The position numbers and the translations under genes were made by a program. DNA of 64,000 nt from Sphingopyxis flava (GTDB lineage: Bacteria; Pseudomonadota; Alphaproteobacteria; Sphingomonadales; Sphingomonadaceae): the NCBI RefSeq assembly GCF_900168005.1, contig NZ_FUYP01000016.1, positions 1 through 64,000 on the forward strand, read 5' to 3'. The notes under the pieces are model-generated. The model made no database searches and was not told the DNA's origin. It saw nothing but the letters and a program-made list of their open reading frames with translations. Every line of letters begins with the position of its first letter. Within the stretch, counting starts at the first letter, position 1. Of this stretch, positions 26,309 through 34,580 are shown one piece after another.

Positions 26309-28144
26309 TCAGAGCGGACCTTCATCGAGCACGGAGGAGATCGCGGTGCGCCTGGCGTCGCTCGGTCCTCTCCCGCCGACCGCGCGCTGCCAAAGGCTCG
26401 CCGCCGGGTCGGCTGCAATAAAAGCGCGCTGCCCCGGCGGACCGCGGCGCGCGATGTGATCGCTGCTGAGCGAAATCCGCGCGACCGGCAGACCATCGGG
26501 AAAGAGCAAATAGCCTTCATAGCGCGCAAGGCGAAGCTCGCTTTCGGGCACCGCGGGGCGCGTTCGGCGCTGCCGGCCCAGCGTGAAATGGGGTGCATGA
26601 TCGCGATCGCCGAGTCCGCCGGTCATGGTATGAACCTCGACCTCGCAATGGCCGACCGCGTCGCTCGCCCATTTCCGGCTCTCGCCGTCGATCATCTGGA
26701 GGAAGAGCTTGGTGTTGCAGCAGCCGAGCATCGATTCGGCGAGATCCTTGCCGTAGCGGTGCCGCATCTGCCCGATCGCCTGGAAGGTCAGCACGACCGC
26801 GGCGCCGAACTTTCGCCCCTCGGGAAGCAGCCGGGCAAGATTGTCGACGCGCGGGAGATCCGCAAGTTCGTCGAGGAGGAGCCAGACGCGCCGCTCCGGC
26901 GAGGGCGGCAGGGCAAGCAGCGCGCTTGCTGCGCATTCAAGCCAGCAGGCGAGCAGCGGCTTCGAAGCCTCGAAATAATCTTCCTTGCGCGGCACGAAGA
27001 TCCAGGGCCTCTTTCCTTCGCAAGCGTCGAGACCGGCGATGAAATCGCGAAAGGAAAAGGGCGTCTCTTCTCCGTTTGGCAACCGCAGAAACTGGATGAG
27101 ATTGGCGGCTTTCGCGAGCATGAAGAGGACGCTGCCGGTCGCGCGGTCTGCGTCGTCGGCAAAGATCCGCGCCGACGAGCTGTCGCCGAGCCACGCCTTG
27201 AGATCATCCCGGGTCCGATCCTGGAGCGCGTGAAGGAGGTCGGGCAAGCTCCCCTTCCCTTCGCGCCAGAGTGCGCGCAGCATATTGGCGACGAGGATGC
27301 GGCTCGTCTCGACCCAGACATCGCGCCCGTTGTGGCCGGTTTCGGTGATCAACTGCTGCGCGATGCGATCGGCATCCGCGGGGTGCGCGATCTCGGCAAA
27401 GGGCGACCAGTAGGCGCAGCGGGCATCGAAAGGATTGAGGATGACATCGCCGCGCGCGGGATTGAAATAGTGGGCAATGAATTCGCCGCTCGTGTCATAG
27501 ACAAGCGCCGCCTCGCCGCGCGCCTCGATCCCGTCGAGCATTTGGCGCAGCACCGTGGTCTTGCCGCTACCGGTCGTGCCGATCATTGCCATGTGCCGGG
27601 TTTCGAGCCGCGGCGGGAGCGCAACGGACCCGATTGCAAGCGAGCGGGGGTCCGCCTCCTCGCGCGTCAGCTTTGCGAGCGCCGCCTCGCTCGCCACACG
27701 CGTACCGCTGATGAACCGGTCGCGCAGCGCGCGCTCGCGCCGCCGCGCCGCCGCTCCGCGCAAAAGGATCAGGCAGGAAAGCCAGGCTCCGAAGCCAGCC
27801 GCGCCGCCACGCAGGACCAAGGCGCCGGAGACTTGCGCAGCGCGGCGATAATAGGGATGAGCCGCGACCGCGCGCGCCGACACGCGGTAATCCACGTCGT
27901 CATGACGGATCGTCATGCCGGGATCGTGGCTCTTTGCAAACCATGTCAAAATCTTCGCCCGGCACCAGACACCGCTTGATTGGAGAGCAGGCGAGCTGAG
28001 CATCAGCCAAGGGGTACCGAGGCCCGCGAGCGCGATCGAGGAGAGCATGATCGCAAGGTGGCGCTTCAGGCGTCGGGTCTGGCTGTAGCGACGCTGCCGT
28101 CGCAGCATCTCCGCATGTAGGCGGCGATCATGCGGCTCTGTCAT
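26309..28144 (-). CDS. traD: Type IV coupling protein TraD
   Basis: Membrane-bound DNA pump that links the relaxosome to the secretion channel, 611 aa. Two transmembrane helices lie in the N-terminal 130 residues (HLAIMLSSIALAGLGTPWLML and GFGAWLSCLILL). Walker A is MIGTTGSGKTTVL at about residues 187-199. The TraD signature continues through AALVYDTSGEF and ILNPFDARCAYWSPF, and Walker B is WLLLDELADLPRV. It converges with the RadC-type gene, eight bases apart. In F/Trw-like systems the relaxase gene usually adjoins traD; none is adjacent here. Confidence 0.92.
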   Translation of the reverse strand: MTEPHDRRLHAEMLRRQRRYSQTRRLKRHLAIMLSSIALAGLGTPWLMLSSPALQSSGVWCRAKILTWFAKSHDPGMTIRHDDVDYRVSARAVAAHPYYRRAAQVSGALVLRGGAAGFGAWLSCLILLRGAAARRRERALRDRFISGTRVASEAALAKLTREEADPRSLAIGSVALPPRLETRHMAMIGTTGSGKTTVLRQMLDGIEARGEAALVYDTSGEFIAHYFNPARGDVILNPFDARCAYWSPFAEIAHPADADRIAQQLITETGHNGRDVWVETSRILVANMLRALWREGKGSLPDLLHALQDRTRDDLKAWLGDSSSARIFADDADRATGSVLFMLAKAANLIQFLRLPNGEETPFSFRDFIAGLDACEGKRPWIFVPRKEDYFEASKPLLACWLECAASALLALPPSPERRVWLLLDELADLPRVDNLARLLPEGRKFGAAVVLTFQAIGQMRHRYGKDLAESMLGCCNTKLFLQMIDGESRKWASDAVGHCEVEVHTMTGGLGDRDHAPHFTLGRQRRTRPAVPESELRLARYEGYLLFPDGLPVARISLSSDHIARRGPPGQRAFIAADPAASLWQRAVGGRGPSDARRTAISSVLDEGPL

Positions 28145-28208
28145 GATCTGGCGGCGAGGATCGCCTCACGATTTTCGCCTTTCCCGCCACGAGGTTGACG
28201 CTGATGGC

Positions 28209-28922
28209 TCATGGCTCGCGGCTTGAAAGCTGAATAAAGAGCGACGGCAGCGAAACGAGCGTGACAGGCCTTTCCTCCTCGTCCGCCGCCTGGGGCGGCA
28301 GACCGGGCCGGACTGCAAACAGCGGCCCATCGCGCCAGGACGGCGGCTCTTTGCGCGGGGCGGGCGCGGATTTGTCTGTCGCGCCTCGCATAAGGGGAGC
28401 GAGGTGGGCGACATAGGCGCGCGTTTCTGCCGGCAGCCCGCGGCGACCCCTTGCATAGGCGTCAGCGCGGCCCGGGCCTGCATTATAGGCAATGAGCATC
28501 AAGGAGATATTGCGATATCGGTCCCACATCGCACGGAGATAGGCAGTGCCTGCAAGAATGTTGGCGCGGGTATCAAAGGGATCAGACCCGAGCCTGTGGC
28601 GCGCGCTCAGCATAGCCCAGGTCGCGGGCATGATCTGCATCAGCCCTATTGCGCCAGCGCGCGAGACCGCGCGGGGATTGCCGCCGCTTTCGGCATGCAT
28701 GACGCGCCAGATCCAGTCTTCGGGGACAGCGAAACGGCGCGCAGCTTCCGCCACGTGCGCTGCTTGTGCAGCGTGCCGCGGTGCGGCGGGGGCGCGGCGT
28801 TCCTGGCCTTCTGCCCGTGCCGCAGCGAGCATGGGATGCACCGCGATCGCCAGCGCGCAGGCGGCCGCGATCCGCCGCTTGTGCGCCGCGGCGCTGCGGC
28901 TGCGATGCCCCATGCCCGGCAC
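28209..28922 (-). CDS. Lytic transglycosylase (SLT domain)
   Basis: A periplasmic muramidase that opens peptidoglycan for the conjugation channel. A basic N terminus and hydrophobic stretch (RRIAAACALAIAVHPMLAAARA) form a signal peptide. The SLT domain shows HAESGGNPRAVSRAGAIGLMQIMPATW with the catalytic Glu at about residue 78, followed by GTAYLRAMWDRY and LIAYNAGPG. Length 237 aa. The C-terminal 50 residues are Pro-rich. It sits 64 bases upstream of traD and just after the DUF736 gene. Confidence 0.92.
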   Translation of the reverse strand: MPGMGHRSRSAAAHKRRIAAACALAIAVHPMLAAARAEGQERRAPAAPRHAAQAAHVAEAARRFAVPEDWIWRVMHAESGGNPRAVSRAGAIGLMQIMPATWAMLSARHRLGSDPFDTRANILAGTAYLRAMWDRYRNISLMLIAYNAGPGRADAYARGRRGLPAETRAYVAHLAPLMRGATDKSAPAPRKEPPSWRDGPLFAVRPGLPPQAADEEERPVTLVSLPSLFIQLSSREP

Positions 28923-28925
28923 CGC

Positions 28926-29258
28926 TCAGCTCCGGTCTTGCGGTTGCGACCGCGACCAGAGGAGATGATGTTCGCTGTCGTCGCGCGCCGAGCGAATGAG
29001 ATTGGCGCGGAGCGACACCGGCAATGCGGGGTCGTCGATCTGCAGCGCGATATAGGGTCCGGCGCGCTCGCCGGTGCGGTCCCAGCCTGCGCCCACCTCG
29101 ATCCTGCTGTCGGCCTCGCCGAGCAGCACGCGCCAATCGGGGGCATTCTCGGTATCGCTGGGCGCTGCTGGAACAATGGCAAGCGCCGCATCGAGCGTCA
29201 GCGTCGTAATCCGGCCCGAGTATCCGGGGTCGGCTTCGTGAAAGGTTCCGATCAGCAT
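28926..29258 (-). CDS. DUF736 family protein
   Basis: A 110-aa protein beginning MLIGTFHEADPGYSGRITTL, the usual DUF736 start, with YIALQIDDPALPVSLRANLIRS later. DUF736 proteins are small beta-rich proteins found almost only in alpha/betaproteobacterial integrative elements and plasmids; their function is unknown. The start overlaps the end of the TraF-type gene by seven bases. The gene is immediately followed by the transglycosylase. Confidence 0.88.
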   Translation of the reverse strand: MLIGTFHEADPGYSGRITTLTLDAALAIVPAAPSDTENAPDWRVLLGEADSRIEVGAGWDRTGERAGPYIALQIDDPALPVSLRANLIRSARDDSEHHLLWSRSQPQDRS

Positions 29259-29914
29259 GAGATATAATCCTTCTTAGGGTGGAACGAGCGGGAGAGTCCG
29301 TGCGAGCGCCAGCGAAGCGACGAGCCGGGCGCCGATCGCGTGAGGATCGGCCGCGCAGGACCGAGAAGCCCGGAAACCGGCAGGGGCCCAAAGTAGCGGC
29401 TGTCGAGACTGTCGGATGCGGCGTTAAGAAGAAAGAGTTCGCCATGGCGAAGCGTGCGGCAGCCCCTCCAGCGCGGGAGCGCGCGTCCCCTCCGGTCGGC
29501 CGCGCGCGCGAATGCTGCGTGGCGTCCGTCGATCGATATTTTGGCACCCCAGCGGCAGACGCGGGCCCCGGGCGTTGCCGCGACATGTTTGAGAAGGGGC
29601 GTACCGAGAGGCAGGTAATCCCGGCGATCGAGCCAGTCAGCGACCGTAGGCGGGGGTATGATGGCAATGAGGTCGCCAAGCGCAGGGGTGCGCGCATCAA
29701 TCCGGTAAAGGCCGACGGGGACGCTCGCGCTCGCGTTCCAGATCAGGCGCGGACGCGGCGACTGCCAGATAACCACGGCGAAGAGGGACGCGAATAGCGC
29801 CGCCGCTGCGAGCGTCGCAGCGAAATAGCCGCGGTGCAGGGCGGCACCGCCCGGAGGCGAAGCTCGCCTCAGTATCTGGCGGGTCCGCTCGCCCGCTTCG
29901 CGGCGCAGGAGCAT
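29252..29914 (-). CDS. traF: S26-family signal peptidase, TraF type
   Basis: Conjugal-transfer peptidases of this class process the pilin (cyclise TrbC in IncP plasmids). The Ser/Lys dyad is visible as SASVPVGLYRI (Ser64) and PLLKHVAATPG (Lys109). One transmembrane segment lies at about residues 30-50 (FAATLAAAALFASLFAVVIW), placing the catalytic part in the periplasm. The end carries YFGPLPVSGLLGPARPIL, another TraF landmark. Length 220 aa. Start and end overlap its neighbours, so it is in one operon with the HTH and DUF736 genes. Confidence 0.9.
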   Translation of the reverse strand: MLLRREAGERTRQILRRASPPGGAALHRGYFAATLAAAALFASLFAVVIWQSPRPRLIWNASASVPVGLYRIDARTPALGDLIAIIPPPTVADWLDRRDYLPLGTPLLKHVAATPGARVCRWGAKISIDGRHAAFARAADRRGRALPRWRGCRTLRHGELFLLNAASDSLDSRYFGPLPVSGLLGPARPILTRSAPGSSLRWRSHGLSRSFHPKKDYISC

Positions 29915-30168
29915 CAGCGACGCACCACACGGCGCGCGGGATGGATCAACCGCTTGGGCGGATTTGTGGTCGAATAGCGAAGTCCAGTTCCAGCCCAGGC
30001 ATCGAGATCGGAAATCTCGTAAACGATGCGCCCGCCAAGCTTCAGATATTTGGGGCCGGTGCCGAAGCAGCGGTGCTTTTCGAGTGTTCGCGCCGAGAGC
30101 CCGAGATGCAAGGCCGCATCGGGGGTTCTGAGATAGCGGGGGCCATCGGGCTCAAGCGGCTCGGTCAT
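29914..30168 (-). CDS. Excisionase-like HTH protein (AlpA/MerR type)
   Basis: An 84-aa DNA-binding protein. The motif YLRTPDAALHLGLSARTLEKHRCFGTGPKYLKLGGRIVYEISDLDAW is the standard winged helix-turn-helix of AlpA/Xis-like proteins. It overlaps the peptidase gene by one base. In integrative elements such proteins act as excision or transcription factors. The C-terminal tail is basic. Confidence 0.85.
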   Translation of the reverse strand: MTEPLEPDGPRYLRTPDAALHLGLSARTLEKHRCFGTGPKYLKLGGRIVYEISDLDAWAGTGLRYSTTNPPKRLIHPARRVVRR

Positions 30169-30192
30169 GGGCGGTCTCCGGCGTTAGCAAGT

Positions 30193-30228
30193 GACGTGCC
30201 CGCCAGGCTGGCGGGCCCAAGGCACGTC
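30193..30228. promoter_or_regulatory. Nested inverted repeat between the HTH and DUF2285 genes
   Basis: The outer arms GACGTGCC (30193-30200) and GGCACGTC (30221-30228) are perfect inverted repeats. Inside them CGCCAG-G-CTGGCG forms a second perfect stem. The whole can fold as a long hairpin. No T-tract follows, so it may be an operator for the HTH protein encoded next to it, or a transcript-processing site, rather than a terminator. Confidence 0.45.
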
Positions 30229-30287
30229 TCGCCGATCCTGATCATGACCGAGAACGGACAAAGCGCGGAAAGGTCGGAATGTCCCGA

Positions 30288-31053
30288 TCAGCCAGCCGCG
30301 AGGAGCGCGCGGTAACCGCCGTCGCGCATCGCGAGCGCGCCGCGCTGCCATCGCGCGATGCGGCGCCTTTCGCTCGAGGCGTCCCACTCGGCGGCCGAAT
30401 AGTGACGCGCATCAGGCGTAAGGAGCGCGGCGGCAAGCTCACGGGCCGACGCACCCACCGCAATGCCATCGAGAAGACGAAGCCACTGGACAAGGCGCCA
30501 GCGCTCGGTTGGGCCGGGATCGATGCCGGCGGGAGGCGTCACCAGCCCCTCCCCGCTCAGACCGCGATGCAGCGCTGCGGCGAGCGCGAGCCGGATGCCA
30601 CCCTGCGCGTCGGCGGGGCAGACATAGGCAATTTCCTCATTGCCCTCGCAGTAGCGGACAGCGACGCGGTAATGGCGGCCCGCGAGCCGGAGCACGAGAT
30701 GCCATTCGCGATAGCCGATCACTTCGCTCGCGACCCGGTCGCCGCGCACAAGTTCGGCGAGCCGCGCCGCCGCGAGTCCCTCAGGCGCCGGCTGGGCCAC
30801 CGCGACGAGCGCGCAGGCATGCGGATGCCAGATAGCGGGTGCTTCGGCGGCGCTATGATCGGGGTCGAAGGCGAAAGACCAACCCCCAGTGGCGCGCGAC
30901 CGCGCCGAGCGCCGCGGGCTTGCCGAGCGCGGCGTCATACTGACGCCGATAGGAGGGATTGCGGCGCAGAAACTCCTGCGCGAAATCCGCCCGATCATAT
31001 CGCTCGAACATCTTCGTATAATATTCGGACCGCCAGTCGATCTTATGGTGCAT
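30288..31053 (-). pseudogene. DUF6499-DUF2285 regulator, broken by a frameshift
   Basis: Two adjoining frames together make one familiar protein. The first (ATG 31053) gives the DUF6499 domain (IDWRSEYYTKMFERYDRADFA, then FAQEFLRRNPSYRRQYDAAL). It ends after VARHWGLVFRLRPRS at about 30853. The second frame continues the sense as SFAFDPDHSAAEAPAIWHPHA into a full DUF2285 domain (ERWRLVQWLRLLDGIAVGAS, AARE-type end). Intact relatives read WGLSFAFDP. Deleting one G in the GGTTGG run near 30881 restores that. DUF6499-DUF2285 proteins are thought to be regulators of integrative elements. It could be a real mutation or a sequencing error. Confidence 0.75.
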
Positions 31054-31296
31054 TATATTCTCCCCATGGCAGAATCAGGGCCAAGGCCTGGAAATCCGGG
31101 CGCTTTTGCCGGAACAATCGACGGATGGGCTCCAGCGCACAGGCGATGAGCATAAGCGAGCTTTGTCAGATTGTGTCGCAGAGACGGCCTCAATCTGGTT
31201 CTAAATTCGCTGGGGACGAGTGATGCCGGAGGCAAAGCCCCGCCTTCGCATATGTTTGGACTGGCACTGGATCCGTGCATTCCATAAAGGCGGCTC

Positions 31297-31515
31297 ATGA
31301 CCGCGATCGGGACCAGGATTGACGAAACAGGAACGTTGGTCCGCGAGGCGGGCGGTTTCATCCTGCGCCGGGATCTCGGCGGCCGCTGGAAGCTCGATCT
31401 TCACCGTGTCCCTGTCGACCATATCGAAAAGCGCGTCCGGATCACCGGGGTCGTGGTCGGCGAGGATCTGGTGGATGTCGTCGGAGTGTCGCCGGAGATG
31501 CCGGGCCGCCCCTGA
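31297..31515 (+). CDS. DUF5818 family protein
   Basis: A 72-aa protein starting MTAIGTRIDETGTLVREAGGFILRRDLGGRW and continuing HRVPVDHIEKRVRITGVVVG. This short all-beta pattern matches the DUF5818 family, seen mainly in sphingomonads. Its function is unknown. AAAGG precedes ATG 31297 by seven bases. It stands alone between the conjugation module and the first RES toxin-antitoxin pair. Confidence 0.75.
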   Translation: MTAIGTRIDETGTLVREAGGFILRRDLGGRWKLDLHRVPVDHIEKRVRITGVVVGEDLVDVVGVSPEMPGRP

Positions 31516-31594
31516 TTGGGAAAGGCGGGGAACGGCTTGCAGGCGAGCCCTATTCGCGGGCGCCGATATGCTCATCCCGATACAGTGTGTTCCG

Positions 31595-31637
31595 ATTCGG
31601 ATCGAATGTTGATATTTGGCCAGATACGGACCATATA
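31595..31637 (+). promoter_or_regulatory. Promoter and operator candidate of the first Xre-RES operon
   Basis: TTGATA (31609-31614) is followed after 17 bases by CATATA (31632-31637), a fair sigma-70 promoter. Just upstream, ATTCG-GAT-CGAAT (31595-31607) is an inverted repeat that the Xre antitoxin could bind. The antitoxin ATG follows at 31655 with AAAGGAG in between. Confidence 0.55.
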
Positions 31638-31654
31638 GGCTCTGAAAGGAGCCG

Positions 31655-32041
31655 ATGATGGCAACCGCAGCCCGCAACGCGATCGACCGCAAGAGCCTGA
31701 CTGGCCCGGCGCTGCGAACCTTCTTCAGTATCGCCGAGGCCTGGGATCTCAATGAGGCGGAGCAGATGGCACTGCTCGGGCTCGACAGCCGGTCGACCCT
31801 TCAGAACTGGAAGCGCGGCGAGGTAGCGGCGCTATCGAAGGATGCGCTCGAGCGGATTTCCTACGTGATGGGCATCTACAAGGGGCTCCAGATTCTTGTC
31901 CCCACGACCGCGGATAGCTGGGTGCGCAAGCCGAACAAGGCGAAGCTTTTCGGGGGCAAGTCGGCGCTCGACCGGATGACCTCGGGCAATGTCGCTGATC
32001 TTTATGTCGTGCGGCAGTATATCGACGGTCAGCGCGGCTAA
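31655..32041 (+). CDS. Xre/MbcA/ParS-family antitoxin (first copy)
   Basis: A 128-aa antitoxin partner of a RES-domain toxin. The N-terminal half is an Xre-like helical DNA-binding region (ALRTFFSIAEAWDLNEAEQMALLGL, STLQNWKRGEVAALSKDALERISYVMGIYKGLQIL). The C terminus (LFGGKSALDRMTSGNVADLYVVRQYIDGQ) is the MbcA/ParS toxin-binding segment with the usual G-x-x-x-A/P-L-D-x-M pattern. ATG 31655 or 31658 has AAAGGAG upstream. It lies three bases before the toxin start, in the standard antitoxin-first order. Confidence 0.88.
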   Translation: MMATAARNAIDRKSLTGPALRTFFSIAEAWDLNEAEQMALLGLDSRSTLQNWKRGEVAALSKDALERISYVMGIYKGLQILVPTTADSWVRKPNKAKLFGGKSALDRMTSGNVADLYVVRQYIDGQRG

Positions 32042-32044
32042 GGC

Positions 32045-32734
32045 GTGCCACAAGATATTCCCGTCACCGCGACCCGCTGGTCGCCCTGCTATCGCATCAT
32101 TCCCAGCCGCTTCCCACCGGTCGGGCTGTTCGACAAGGTCGCGCGCGCAGAGGATCTCGATGCAGTCTTCCAGATCGAGGCGATGACCAACGATCGCCTA
32201 AGGGACGAGGTGGGCGACCTTGCGCTCGTGCCGCCCGAGGATCGAGTTTCGGGCCCGGGAGCGACGCCCATCATGGCGGCCTTCACCCACCTCAACCCGG
32301 CGGGCAGCCGGTTCTCCGACGGCAGCTTCGGCGTCTTTTATGCCGCCCTCACGCTCGAGGCGGCCATCGCAGAGACGAAGCACCACCGCGCCAAATTCCT
32401 CGCTGCGACTAACGAGCCTGCGCAGGAAATCGACATGCGCGTCTACGCGGTCGACCTCGCCGCCGATCTCCACGACATCCGCGTCCTCGCAGCGAGCCAT
32501 CCGCATCTTTACGATCCCGACAATTATGCGACCGCCCAGGGCCTCGCGTCCGAGCTGCGCGATGCGGGCGGCGACGGCATCCGCTTCTGGAGCGTCCGTC
32601 ACCAGGGGGGCGAATGCGCTGCCGCCTTTCGCCCCCGCATTCTTTCAAACTGCCGGCAGGAGCGGCATCTTTGCTATGTTTGGGACGGGACCTCGATCAA
32701 GACGGTCTATGAAAAGCGAAGCCTTGGCGCGTGA
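32045..32734 (+). CDS. RES-domain NAD+ phosphorylase toxin (first copy)
   Basis: RES toxins degrade NAD+ in the producing cell when not neutralised. Expected residues are present: the early Arg in WSPCYRIIPSRF, the FSDGSFGVFYAALTLEAAIAETKHHR block with the catalytic Glu, and a late SVRHQGGEC segment with the conserved Ser. Length 229 aa. The GTG start 32045 lies three bases after the antitoxin stop. It appears intact, so the pair may be functional. Confidence 0.88.
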   Translation: MPQDIPVTATRWSPCYRIIPSRFPPVGLFDKVARAEDLDAVFQIEAMTNDRLRDEVGDLALVPPEDRVSGPGATPIMAAFTHLNPAGSRFSDGSFGVFYAALTLEAAIAETKHHRAKFLAATNEPAQEIDMRVYAVDLAADLHDIRVLAASHPHLYDPDNYATAQGLASELRDAGGDGIRFWSVRHQGGECAAAFRPRILSNCRQERHLCYVWDGTSIKTVYEKRSLGA

Positions 32735-32849
32735 TGCTCGCCCTGCGCTTCCCCCTCCCTTTTTCCGGACGTCGCCGCGTTCGATAGCGCCAGATTGAGG
32801 GCAGAAGAACTTGCCAGCCCCTGGCTCACCCGTCAGAATCGAAACGGAA

Positions 32850-33770
32850 ATGAGAAGCGACATCGACCATCTGCCGCCAAAGCAGCAAGGCGAGCTTGAG
32901 CGCATTACGCACGTGCTGATGGAGGAGTTTGCACGCTCGATCGAACGCGCAACGATGGAATGGAAGCGCAACGGCAAGATCCTCCGCATTGCCCTCTTCG
33001 GCAGCTATGCGCGGGGCGACTGGGTCGATGAGCCCGAGAACGGCTATCAGTCCGATTTTGATCTCTTGATCATCGTGAGCCACCCGGACCTCACCGACAT
33101 TGCCGATCATTGGTATGTCGCCGAGGACAGGATCCTGCGCGATCCCGCGATAGGTCGAACCGTCAACATCATCGTCCACACGATGCAGGACGTGAACCAG
33201 GCGCTGCGCCGCGGCGAATATTTCTGGGTCGACATCATCCGCGACGGCATCGCCCTTTACGAGCTACCCAATCACCCGCTCGCTGCGCCGCAACCCATGA
33301 CAGCCAGCGATGCGTACAGGATGGCATCAGAATATTATGCAAGTTCGTTCCCCGCAATCAATGTTCAGATCGAAACGGCTGGTTTTCAGGTTGAACGGGA
33401 TCCGCTGAATAGGCAGTGGACGAACGCGGCTGCGTTTGCGCTTCACCAGGCCGTCGAACGCGCATACGGCTGCTTTCTTCTGACATACACCTTCTACTTT
33501 CCTCGGTCCCACAACATCAAATTCCTCCGCTCGCTCGCCGAGGATAAGGAGGCGCGACTGATCGCCGCTTGGCCGCGCGACAGCAAAATCGACCGCCGGC
33601 GTTTCGAGCTATTGAAACGGGCGTATGTCGAGGCTCGCTACTCGATGAGTTATGAGATCAGCGCCGAGGACCTTGCCGCATTGGCCGAGGCGGCGAACAG
33701 GCTGCGCGATATCGTGGAGACGCTCTGCACCGAACGGATCGACAGATTGCGGAGTGAGGCGGAGGGATAG
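32850..33770 (+). CDS. Nucleotidyltransferase-HEPN fusion protein
   Basis: A 306-aa protein with two domains. The N terminus is a DNA polymerase-beta-like nucleotidyltransferase: ALFGSYARGDW and QSDFDLLIIV give the GS-x(n)-D-x-D motif at about residues 50-76. The C-terminal half (about 155-300) is a HEPN domain, an all-helical fold often with RNase activity (NAAAFALHQAVERAYGCFLL, then FELLKRAYVEARYSMSY). Such pairs can form toxin-antitoxin or defence systems in which the transferase modifies the HEPN part. ATG 32850 is chosen as it fits the family N terminus; TTG 32811 is possible. It follows the RES toxin by 115 bases. Confidence 0.85.
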   Translation: MRSDIDHLPPKQQGELERITHVLMEEFARSIERATMEWKRNGKILRIALFGSYARGDWVDEPENGYQSDFDLLIIVSHPDLTDIADHWYVAEDRILRDPAIGRTVNIIVHTMQDVNQALRRGEYFWVDIIRDGIALYELPNHPLAAPQPMTASDAYRMASEYYASSFPAINVQIETAGFQVERDPLNRQWTNAAAFALHQAVERAYGCFLLTYTFYFPRSHNIKFLRSLAEDKEARLIAAWPRDSKIDRRRFELLKRAYVEARYSMSYEISAEDLAALAEAANRLRDIVETLCTERIDRLRSEAEG

Positions 33771-34199
33771 GTTTTTGCCGCGACGCGGCATCACAAGGCC
33801 GCCGCGCCGCCGCCGAATATGCAGCCCCCGTAAAAGGCGCTGGCCCGAGCGCTTCGATTGGAAAGAAAGACGAGGCGCTTCAGATTCTTGCGCGCCAGCT
33901 CGCCTTTGCCTTTCGCGCAACCCTGTCCTTCCAGACAGCAGACGAACTCGCCGACGAAGAGCGGACCGAAATGCTCAGGCGCTGCGAGGAGCCTGCTTAT
34001 GGGTTTTGCCGCCCACCCGCAGCGAGGAGGGGCCAAGTCGAACCAGGTCGGCCGGCATTTTTCGCCTTCACCCAAACGCCCGGTCTGTCCATCATTCCTT
34101 GAACCTGACCCAAACCACATTTCCCTGCAGGTCCACCTAGCCGCGAGCGGCCTGGGGGGCGCCGGCGGGAAATCTGACGCCGCCGACTATGCTTCCGCG
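33771..34199. other. Gap with a possible gene remnant
   Basis: No complete gene was found. On the plus strand, about 33800-34010 has a frame that reads like protein (GKKDEALQILARQLAFAFR, then LADEERTEMLRRCEEPAYG) but it has no start codon. It may be a decayed gene. The rest shows nothing. Confidence 0.3.
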
Positions 34200-34580
34200 C
34201 TACCCGTTCAGCTCGTCAATAATGACCCGCTCCACGCCAAACATGACGCTCGAGCGCGACATATCGCAGAAGTTCAGCTCATCAGCCTGAAGCAGACGGC
34301 CGCCCTCCTGGCCCTCAGCCGACGCCGCGCCCGCGAGACGATCCGCTTCTGAGTCCCACCAGATTTCCACGACGCCATCGTGCGGGGGCTGGCAGCCTCG
34401 CGATTCGGTCATCTGCCGGGCCGCCTCATAGTCGCCTCCGTGGAGCTGAACATAACGCCTGATCCGCAAGGCCTTGGCGTATTTCTTGGCGATCGGGGCG
34501 TGAATGTTGAACCAGTGGTCGAGAAACTGCTCCCGGGTGAGATCGGGACGGCGGTAGACGGCAAAGGACATCTTGATCAT
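34200..34580 (-). CDS. EthD-domain protein
   Basis: A 126-aa protein of the dimeric alpha/beta-barrel fold. The EthD signature is visible: IKMSFAVYRRPDLTREQFLDHWFNIHAPIAKKYAKAL, followed by RRYVQLHG, then DGVVEIWWDSEAD. EthD-like proteins appear in degradation gene clusters for ethers and aromatics; their exact role is unclear. The start overlaps the end of the MFS gene by four bases, so the two are one transcript. Confidence 0.85.
   Translation of the reverse strand: MIKMSFAVYRRPDLTREQFLDHWFNIHAPIAKKYAKALRIRRYVQLHGGDYEAARQMTESRGCQPPHDGVVEIWWDSEADRLAGAASAEGQEGGRLLQADELNFCDMSRSSVMFGVERVIIDELNG

Noticed and set aside
31201-31752. Minus-strand frame across the DUF5818 gene
   Set aside because: It runs antisense to DUF5818 and the Xre promoter and shows no domain.
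33791-34120. Minus-strand 109-aa frame in the gap after the NTase-HEPN gene
   Set aside because: No domain and no promoter; the plus-strand reading of the same DNA looks slightly more coding.
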